This document shows positions 46,701-48,489 of a DNA stretch of 48,489 nt, in pieces; the first letter of the stretch is position 1; each line of letters begins with the position of its first letter. Source of the stretch: Saccoglossus kowalevskii (Eukaryota; Hemichordata; Enteropneusta; Harrimaniidae); assembly GCF_000003605.2 (NCBI RefSeq), contig NW_003116447.1:866266-914754 (forward strand), written 5' to 3'. Both the position numbers and the translations under genes were made by a program. The notes beneath the pieces are model-generated. The model ran no database searches and was not told the origin of the DNA. It saw nothing but the letters and a program-made list of their open reading frames with translations.

Positions 46701-47796
46701 ACCATGTGATAGTGCCGATGATTTTTTACCTGTCTGCGCTGTGAATGGTAGGACATATCCAAATGCACAAATTGCAAAGTAAGTTCCCTACAAAATATTT
46801 CAATGACTTGTAGCTATAATGTACATAGATAGGTGATGTTATAAATCCAAATAATTTTTTGCTTGGTAAAGTACCATACATAAATTTTTTTCTGTAGATT
46901 AAGGGGTTGAACTTTAGAATCTTTTCGGGGTGGAAAATTGAAAGATAGTGAATATGAAAAAACAAATCTGCAAATAAATAAAGTGAAAGAAGAATTTTTT
47001 TTAACCATTTTCATCATAATTTGGGATAAAAAAAACACACACTTATACTTTAAATGTAGCAATGTTGTATGTATAACATGCTTATCAAAAGTGGTCATTA
47101 CACTGAAGTTAGCTAAAACATGTATGTTATAAATATATAAACTTGAATGGTGGTTACACATTCTTAAAAGCTCATGAGTGATCTTGGCTGTTCTGAATTA
47201 TGTGTGAGCAATTACGAAATGGAGGCGCTGATCAACTCATTTGGATTTTAATAAAACTAATTTAATGCCTGTTCCTAAGTTTTGCTTAGTTATTTCATTT
47301 CTTGTTAATTTGGGATAAAAAACACACACACACAAAACAATTTTTATTATTTTCAAGAGATTTATATGCTTTGAAATGTAGCAGTATTGCGTGTATAACA
47401 TGTTTATGAAAAGCGGGCATTACACTGAAGTTAACTAAAACATGTAACATATTATAAATTATTTATAAACTCGAATGACAGTTACACAAGAGCACATAAA
47501 GTGACTTTCGCTGTTATGAATTATGTGTGAGGAATTACGAAATGGATGTGTGGGCTGATCAACTCATTTGGATTTCTATAAATCTAATTTAATGCTTGTT
47601 CCTACTTAAGTGTTGTATGTTTGTTATTTCATTCCTTGTTTCTTTAGATGCATTGGTTTTGATGATAACTATTTTGAGATTGGTACGTGTATATCCAAGG
47701 ACTCTTGTCATCCCAATCCATGCTTATCGGATGAACAATGTATATCACACAAACAAGTATGTTTACAATCCACTGAATGTAAACAGTATGTATGTG
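7713..47796 (+). CDS. RECK: RECK, 5' part: 18 coding exons, gene continues past the right edge
   Basis: RECK is a GPI-anchored cell-surface glycoprotein. In vertebrates it restrains matrix metalloproteinases (MMP2, MMP9, MT1-MMP) and, with the adhesion GPCR ADGRA2/GPR124, acts as the Wnt7-specific co-receptor. Here 18 exons join in consistent phase into 693 codons: signal peptide 1-18, CC repeats 1-5 (about 22-320), a Frizzled-like cysteine-rich domain (about 328-460), an EGF-like/linker region (about 465-602), Kazal 1 (about 620-658) and the following cysteine-rich segment. Human RECK has 971 residues, so about 70% is present. The missing part is Kazal 2-3, the C-terminal domain and the GPI signal. 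All introns are GT-AG. Exons 5-18 are fairly compact, whereas introns 2-5 are 6-9 kb. Alignment was made against the human protein from memory. Orthology looks secure because order, cysteine spacing and domain layout match throughout. Confidence 0.93.
7768..8155 (+). other. RECK intron 1
   Basis: A 388-bp GT-AG intron with nothing else recognised in it. Confidence 0.8.
8156..8214 (+). CDS. RECK: RECK exon 2: first half of CC repeat 1
   Basis: Residues 19-38. It carries PQCCHNVNSHPECQEVCDQ, which matches the human CC1 opening (ALCC...MCRDVCEQ). The acceptor is TTTATTAATTTGCAG and the donor CCAG|GTACGA; it enters in phase 1 and exits in phase 0. This exon anchors the signal peptide to RECK. 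Confidence 0.88.
8215..14580 (+). other. RECK intron 2
   Basis: A 6.4-kb intron. It holds one MITE (11672-11884) and an imperfect direct duplication around 11286-11410. A moderately repeat-like stretch at 13040-13430 includes AAAATGGCCGACTGGTGG. No exon was recognised. Confidence 0.7.
11672..11884 (+). mobile_element. Palindromic MITE, TACTGTAAAA family A, copy 1
   Basis: It begins TACTGTAGAATACTT and ends AAAGTATTCCACAGTA, so the ends are inverted repeats with outer TA likely the target duplication. The interior has the family-typical CAGTGAAAATAAATTCC and TTCAGCGAAAAT stretches. Confidence 0.8.
14581..14655 (+). CDS. RECK: RECK exon 3: middle of CC repeat 1
   Basis: Residues 39-63, phase 0 at both ends (75 nt). 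The stretch ends in THCPLTL, matching DYCPETM of human CC1, at the right distance from the previous cysteine (20 versus 21 residues between cysteine landmarks). Acceptor CTTCTCTTATAG, donor TTG|GTAGGT. A second GT four bases downstream would shift the frame relative to exon 4 and is less likely. Confidence 0.78.
15262..16484 (+). repeat. 25-bp minisatellite (about 49 units up to the gap)
   Basis: Tandem units of 25 bp with core GCGAGTTGGTCAGTGGGAAT. Variants differ mainly at CATGCGAG, CATGGGAG, CATGCAAG, CCTGTGAG and CCTGCGAG and at the base after CAGT. Because 25 is not a multiple of 3, each frame cycles through three peptides. The long open frames seen here reflect missing stops, not coding. 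The array runs into the N gap and its true length is unknown. Confidence 0.97.
16485..16981. other. Assembly gap (497 N)
   Basis: The run of N begins inside the 25-bp array. The few bases after it (TATCATG) still match a unit, so the gap is collapsed or unresolved minisatellite. Confidence 0.98.
18505..18715 (+). mobile_element. Palindromic MITE, family A, copy 2
   Basis: Starts TACTGTAAAATACTTTATTT and ends AAATAAAGTATTCTACAGTA, a 20-bp inverted repeat with one mismatch. Its interior closely follows copy 1, including ACAAAACACCCAAAA. Confidence 0.85.
20533..20569 (+). CDS. RECK: RECK exon 4: 37-nt microexon closing CC repeat 1
   Basis: Residues 64-75 read FWHCINSTAS after a Gly-Ile pair. 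This aligns with human IWNCMNSSLPG, including the last CC1 cysteine and the Asn86-type N-glycosylation sequon (here Asn71). It has a strong pyrimidine tract and acceptor (CTTTTTCCGTAG) and a consensus donor (CGG|GTAAGT). It enters in phase 0 and leaves in phase 1, exactly what exons 3 and 5 need. Skipping it would shift the frame. Confidence 0.82.
20949..21009 (+). repeat. 16-bp tandem repeat (about 4 units)
   Basis: Nearly exact units of GATTAGCAAAATTGCA. Confidence 0.9.
21522..21627. repeat. Imperfect inverted repeat (small MITE-like)
   Basis: The left arm includes GGTTATCATAAGAATACC and AAAGTATGC. The right arm includes GCACACTTTGTACTATTC and CATGATTACC, its near reverse complement. A related left-arm sequence occurs at about 10515-10575, which suggests a dispersed family. 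Confidence 0.5.
21921..21944 (+). repeat. (AAT)n microsatellite
   Basis: About seven to eight TAA units. Confidence 0.9.
23831..23967 (+). mobile_element. Truncated MITE, family A, copy 3
   Basis: It has the family A interior (CAGTGAAAATAAAATCCAG) and the right terminus AAAGTATTCTACAGTA, but the left terminus is missing. Confidence 0.7.
24229..24251 (+). repeat. (TACCC)n short tandem repeat
   Basis: About four and a half TACCC units just before a TACTGTAAAA element. Confidence 0.9.
24269..24466. mobile_element. Diverged MITE with TACTGTAAAA ends
   Basis: The left end TACTGTAAAACCATTTATTT pairs with the right end AATAATTAATGCATTTACAGTA after several mismatches. The interior is unlike family A apart from TTTCACTGG. 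It may be a separate subfamily. Confidence 0.45.
24788..24973 (-). mobile_element. Palindromic MITE, family A, copy 4 (opposite orientation)
   Basis: Begins TACTGTAAAATGCATTTTAG and ends AAAGTATTTTACAGTA. The interior, read on the minus strand, matches copies 1 and 2 (TTTTGCTGAAAAGAC, TTCACTGAATTATCCC). Confidence 0.78.
26394..26966 (+). repeat. 37-bp minisatellite (about 15 units)
   Basis: Tandem units containing TCAATTGTGAGAATCTACAC and GTTATATAGTTCTCTT. A variant unit (ACAATTGTGGGAATCTACTTTG) recurs at about 26525, 26710 and 26785, which indicates unit exchange within the array. Confidence 0.95.
28319..28522. mobile_element. MITE with TACTGTAA ends, related subfamily
   Basis: The left end TACTGTAAGAAATTAATTATTCACTAG mirrors the right end, which has CTAGTGAATTTAATG and closes in ATTACAGTA. 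TTTTCGCTGAAAT and TTTTCAGTGAAAAC inside resemble the other copies. Confidence 0.65.
29560..29645 (+). CDS. RECK: RECK exon 5: start of CC repeat 2
   Basis: Residues 76-104: SDDSTWYGQRCC followed by C-x5-C-x3-C spacing (QDCGHACQR). It aligns with human SDGWVGLGCC...ECRQACKQ. Acceptor TTGTTTACTATAG, donor AGA|GTGAGT; enters phase 1, leaves phase 0. Confidence 0.9.
30997..31058. other. Assembly gap (62 N)
   Basis: A run of N inside the 1.5-kb element; nothing can be said about its content. Confidence 0.98.
31425..31478. repeat. Perfect 19-bp stem-loop inside the transposon's right end
   Basis: CCTGTCTATAAAGGACAGT (31425-31443) and its exact reverse complement (31460-31478) flank a 16-bp loop. 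The outer part of the stem overlaps the terminal inverted repeat. Confidence 0.85.
32248..33150. repeat. Interspersed element with 157-bp tandem core (about 4 units)
   Basis: The left edge holds AGCTTCGCTGTCGAC...GAGCGGAGCTT, a small inverted repeat followed by a CGTCGT-rich stretch. The core repeats every 157 bp (landmarks CCTCTCTCAG at 32401, 32558, 32715 and a variant at 32872), each unit having TTTTGGTGAATATTTTTGTC. The right edge holds AACAGCGGAGCTATCTC. The GAGCGGAGCT edges suggest a mobile or foldback element with an amplified interior. Confidence 0.65.
33809..33972. mobile_element. GC-rich MITE with ATATTAAAGCGGG ends
   Basis: The left arm (ATATTAAAGCGGGGGAGTCG, then TCAC) and right arm (GTGACGATCCTCCCGCTTTA, then ATAT) are 24-bp inverted repeats with two or three mismatches, framing about 116 bp. 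Its GC content is clearly above the surrounding intron. Confidence 0.7.
35476..36540 (+). repeat. 46-bp minisatellite (about 23 units)
   Basis: Units of about 46 bp with GATGCAGTAGTTCTCATACT, CCTAGGGGAACCTA and GACCACCTAAGT. The first copies are the most diverged and the later ones more uniform. Several two- and three-unit blocks recur (for example the variant with CCTATACAACCTGTGTGATG). Confidence 0.93.
36672..36910 (+). repeat. About 32-bp tandem repeat (about 7-8 diverged units)
   Basis: Degenerate units built on GTATACTGCATTATTTACCA and GTTTAAACC, beginning about 130 bp after the 46-bp array. Confidence 0.8.
37039..37086 (+). CDS. RECK: RECK exon 6: 48-nt CC repeat 2 exon
   Basis: Residues 105-120 (ALSTADIMDSCSVGIE) correspond to human ASSKNDISKVCRKEYE, with the single cysteine in the same place. 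Acceptor GTTTACAATTAG, donor GAG|GTTAGT; phase 0 at both ends, so skipping would keep the frame but break CC2. Confidence 0.85.
37415..37448 (+). CDS. RECK: RECK exon 7: 34-nt microexon closing CC repeat 2
   Basis: Residues 121-131 (GAIFDCLARYE) match human NALFSCISRNE. Acceptor TTTTGATTACAG, donor AAA|GTAAGT; enters phase 0, leaves phase 1. Confidence 0.85.
37610..37817 (+). mobile_element. MITE family B, copy 1 (intron 7)
   Basis: Begins TACTGTAAAATGACTAATTT with TTCACTGGGTT and ends ACCCAGTGAATAATTAATCC then TTTTACAGTA. It shares the outer 10 bp with family A but has a different interior (TTTAGCGCATTTTCCAGTCA). It is very like the copy in intron 13. Confidence 0.85.
37996..38196 (+). CDS. 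RECK: RECK exon 8: CC repeat 3
   Basis: Residues 132-198. One whole CC repeat lies in this exon: SCC, C-x3-C, an acidic linker, C, then QQCVHNYTTSLPVRDPTES, which closely follows human HCVNNYTQSYPMRNPTDS. The N-glycosylation sequon at Asn186 equals human Asn200. The repeat is flanked by phase 1 introns on both sides. Confidence 0.95.
38712..38876 (+). CDS. RECK: RECK exon 9: CC repeat 4, Wnt7-recognition module
   Basis: Residues 199-253: HCC...CKDTC...TCGLPLPQNPLWKCF. The Pro and Trp that mammalian work found essential for Wnt7 recognition (human Pro256 and Trp261) align with Pro241 and Trp246 here (TGG at 38852-38854). Acceptor TATATTTCAG, donor TCAG|GTAAGG; phase 1 at both ends. Confidence 0.95.
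39635..39750 (+). CDS. RECK: RECK exon 10: linker and first half of CC repeat 5
   Basis: Residues 254-292. An acidic, Asn-rich linker replaces the Pro-rich human one. Then LDGAHLECC...HTCRDLCVK matches human LDGAKLHCC...STCRELCTK. The human Asn297 sequon (NTS) is absent; the site reads FSH. Acceptor TTTGATTCTCAG, donor AAG|GTTTGT; enters phase 1, leaves phase 0. Confidence 0.93.
40049..40110 (+). repeat. 20-bp short tandem repeat (about 3 units, intron 10)
   Basis: Units of CTGTACATTTTGTACATTAC, themselves made of two TGTACATT blocks. Confidence 0.85.
40292..40385 (+). CDS. RECK: RECK exon 11: second half of CC repeat 5
   Basis: Residues 293-323: LYTQNG...EFDEHCQYQPAETNLLQCLAD, aligned with human LYS...EFDRFCEYNPVEVSMLTCLAD. 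Acceptor ATATTTTGCAG, donor GATG|GTAAGA; leaves phase 1. Confidence 0.93.
40803..40863 (+). CDS. RECK: RECK exon 12: start of the Frizzled-like cysteine-rich domain
   Basis: Residues 324-343: VQEPCQLGCSGLNYCSNFNG, nearly the human VREPCQLGCRNLTYCTNFNN. The human Asn352 sequon (NLT) is lost here (GLN). Acceptor TTCTCACACAG, donor GAAG|GTAAGT; 61 nt, enters phase 1, leaves phase 2. Confidence 0.94.
41224..41436 (+). CDS. RECK: RECK exon 13: core of the cysteine-rich domain
   Basis: Residues 344-414, the best-conserved exon. It carries RPTDFFRSC, then MPFLDIPVLDINSCEP, and MWKAIACTLQIKPCHSKS, close to identical to human. The donor AA|GTAAGTA at 41437 is followed at once by a MITE beginning at 41444. 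Enters and leaves in phase 2. Confidence 0.97.
41444..41654 (+). mobile_element. MITE family B, copy 2, abutting the exon 13 donor
   Basis: Starts TACTGTAAAATGACTAATTT at intron position +8 and ends near 41654 (TCTAGAGTA, a mutated TTTACAGTA). The interior matches copy 1 closely (TTTAGCGCATTTTCCAGTCA). Confidence 0.85.
42207..42343 (+). CDS. RECK: RECK exon 14: end of the cysteine-rich domain
   Basis: Residues 415-460: KSDCIAILGKC, then ETAESLCTMLSPNDE and CISLSQYL, matching human KSDCVEILKKC, HTAESICELLSPTDD and CIPLDTYL. Acceptor TTCATCTTATAG; the donor CTAG|GTACTT is weaker than its neighbours. Confidence 0.95.
42420..43790 (+). repeat. 42/43-bp satellite-like array with dimeric and higher-order structure (intron 14)
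   Basis: Alternating units share AATGGTGTAA...TTATACCATACAACA. One type continues with CACTAAAAAGAACTC, the other with ATACAAAAAACACAATGG, giving an 85-bp dimer. A rarer block (GGTATAACCACATACAATAC then TACAAAGACCC) recurs at 42730, 42980 and 43320, spacings of about 250 and 340 bp. The array fills almost all of the 1.47-kb intron. Confidence 0.93.
43815..43970 (+). CDS. RECK: RECK exon 15: EGF-like/linker segment
   Basis: Residues 461-512. PCHNNPC...ELCSINRGSCSYNDVCLDYMCHEG follows the human PCNPNPC...ELCEVNRKGCPSGDPCLPYFCVQG cysteine spacing, but about six residues (ESLSLH) are inserted before ELC. The insertion also adds a possible sequon (NES). Phase 1 at both ends. Confidence 0.93.
44055..44274 (-). 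mobile_element. Palindromic MITE, family A, copy 5 (intron 15)
   Basis: The left end TACTGTAAAATACTTTATTT matches the right end AAAGTAAAGTATTTTACAGTA, the cleanest terminal repeats of the family. It lies 85 bp after exon 15, in the opposite orientation to copies 1 and 2. Confidence 0.88.
44440..45690 (+). repeat. 21-bp minisatellite (about 59 units, intron 15)
   Basis: Units of 21 bp around CAGTGAGTTTGCATTGGTG. Blocks of like variants follow each other: CCCAGTGAG with CACTGG early, CCTAGTGAG in the middle (about 45050-45420), CCCAGCGAGTTTACACTGG late (about 45500-45650). The unit is a multiple of 3, so two forward frames stay open throughout: one reads a Ser-Glu-Phe-Ala-Leu-Val-Pro heptad, the other Leu-His-Trp-Cys-Pro-Val-Ser. 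Neither is likely to be coding by default. Confidence 0.97.
45730..45918 (+). CDS. RECK: RECK exon 16: cysteine-rich segment after the linker
   Basis: Residues 513-575: GCKLGDGSDFLVPQGSF, ACYKVCKCGHS, LEDCQAMKC, matching human GCKLGEASDFIVRQGTL, GCYKICSCGQS, LENCMEMHC. Acceptor TTGTATTTTTCTAG, only 40 bp after the 21-bp minisatellite; donor AAAG|GTATGT. Phase 1 at both ends. Confidence 0.94.
46574..46778 (+). CDS. RECK: RECK exon 17: VWC/EGF-like end and first part of Kazal 1
   Basis: Residues 576-643. VDCNTCSCYAGELICSLRQCLS matches human IDCNVCSCFAG...LCLS, and RRRFTGLPC...DDFLPVCAVNGRTYPNA matches human Kazal 1. Two Kazal cysteines are replaced: human NC is Asp-Ser here (Ser622, AGT at 46711-46713) and human SAC is Asn-Ala-Gln (Gln641, CAA at 46768-46770). 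Both codons are clear in the sequence and no frameshift is involved. Enters phase 1, leaves phase 2. Confidence 0.95.
47021..47308 (+). repeat. Intron 17 tandem duplication, copy 1
   Basis: Runs from TTGGGATAAAAAAAACACAC to TTATTTCATTTCTTGTTAAT. Shared landmarks with copy 2 are GTATAACATG, GCATTACACTGAAGTTA (copy 1 has TCATTACACTG), AATTATGTGTGAG and GATCAACTCATTTGGATTT. Confidence 0.85.
47309..47647 (+). repeat. Intron 17 tandem duplication, copy 2, includes the exon 18 acceptor
   Basis: The same landmarks as copy 1 in the same order, with small insertions. It ends TTATTTCATTCCTTGTTTCT and TTAG, which is the working acceptor. The matching place in copy 1 has TTATTTCATTTCTTGTTAAT and no AG. 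Confidence 0.82.
47648..47796 (+). CDS. RECK: RECK exon 18: end of Kazal 1 and following Cys-rich segment
   Basis: Residues 644-693: KCIGFDDNYFEIGTCISKDSCHPNPC, then QVCLQSTECKQYVC, aligned with human RCVGLQDHQFEFGSCMSKDPCNPNPC and QVCLTT...CSQYEC. It has about three residues fewer than human before the last pair. Acceptor CCTTGTTTCTTTAG, donor TGTG|GTAAGT, leaves phase 1. No further RECK exon is found before the right edge. Confidence 0.94.
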
Positions 47797-48489
47797 GTAA
47801 GTATGCTTCAATAAATTACACAAGGTTTTTGAGGAAATGGAAGCAAAAGAGTTCCTTGTGTATCCCCCATCCCTACCCCTACCCCTACCCCTACCCCTAC
47901 CCTCCTGCACTCCCCATTTAATTGTACATGCCCCACCTAAGGACATCTATAGTTATCTAGAGGGGGCATATACGAAATGAATTGGGTAACTGGGAGTGAG
48001 TGTTAGATTTAGGGTTAGGGATGGGGGGTACAAAAGGAACTCTTGCAATGGAAGCTTGTTGTAGTACATACATTGCAGCAAACAACCTCTGGTGTGGTGG
48101 GGGTACATGCGATTGCATCATGCCTGAATGGATCTTACCATCAGAATTCAAATAAATTTGTATCTCACATTTATATGCCATCATTACTGTTGAACAGTTC
48201 AGACATGGATGGCACTAGATTATAGTACTAGTGGACAAACAGATTCAATATTCGAAATATTCACTTCCAGGTCATGATTACAACACACTAGGTTTACCTA
48301 GGTTAATAAGGGATAATTCAGGTTAATAAGGTTTAACTTTCAGATTAATACACTACAACCGTGGCCAAATATCGATAGATTCATAGAAGATGTTAGACAT
48401 TGTATTTTCATGAGAATTCAAGAATCTTAGACCTAACTATACTGGTTTGATTCTTTAAAATGTGAGAAATTAGCTTGCTATCTTTGAAT
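47797..48489 (+). other. RECK intron 18, 5' part
   Basis: Contains the foldback element at 47829-48055 and then unremarkable AT-rich sequence with three GGTTAATAAGG-like repeats near 48300-48340. No exon for Kazal 2 is seen before the window ends. Confidence 0.7.
47829..48055. repeat. Foldback element with (CCCCTA)n tract
   Basis: The left arm (GGAAGCAAAAGAGTTCCTTG, then a C-rich TATCCCCCATCCCTACC) mirrors the right arm (GGGATGGGGGGTAC, AAAAGGAACTCTTGCAATGG). About six CCCCTA units lie at 47867-47902. The minus strand is therefore a run of GGGG-TA blocks able to form a G-quadruplex. It starts about 30 bp after the exon 18 donor. Confidence 0.7.

Noticed and set aside
47867-47902. Interstitial telomere repeat
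   Set aside because: The unit is CCCCTA, not CCCTAA, and it sits inside a foldback element.

Overview
This is AT-rich animal nuclear DNA with spliced genes, long introns, MITEs, minisatellites and two assembly gaps. The only gene that can be read at length is the plus-strand 5' part of RECK, the reversion-inducing cysteine-rich protein with Kazal motifs. It is called by aligning translated exons to the human protein as I remember it. The species cannot be fixed. Intron richness, divergence from vertebrate RECK and the repeat style suggest a slowly evolving invertebrate, probably a lophotrochozoan such as a mollusc; that is inference.

Layout. 3-437 is the 3' end of a Ty3/Gypsy integrase reading frame, followed by a polypurine tract and a probable 3' LTR (671 to about 1177). 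2006-2122 is a near-perfect hairpin. 3197-3451 looks like the last exon of a Ly6/uPAR-type GPI-anchored protein whose earlier exons were not found. 3452-7674 is gene-poor and presumably holds the RECK promoter. From 7713 to 47796 I place 18 coding exons of RECK whose phases all join without a frameshift: 2080 nt, 693 complete codons. They encode the signal peptide, five CC (cysteine-knot) repeats, the Frizzled-like cysteine-rich domain, the EGF-like/linker region, the first Kazal domain and the start of the following cysteine-rich segment. The remaining Kazal motifs and the GPI signal must lie beyond the right edge.

The introns are unusually repeat-laden. There are at least six minisatellites (units of about 25, 37, 46, 32, 42/85 and 21 bp) and one 157-bp tandem array inside a larger element. 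A family of palindromic MITEs ends in TACTGTAAAA; one copy starts 8 nt into the exon 13 donor. A 1.5-kb element has 15-bp perfect terminal inverted repeats, and intron 17 carries a roughly 300-bp duplication that runs into the exon 18 splice acceptor.

The points most worth a second look are these. Kazal domain 1 has lost the two cysteines that should pair as C2-C4. The CC4 Pro and Trp needed for Wnt7 recognition in mammals are kept. The 21-bp array before exon 16 carries a GTGAGT donor-like site in most units and is open in frame with exon 16. No new multi-gene system is visible: this is a conserved signalling/protease-regulator gene in a repeat-rich setting.
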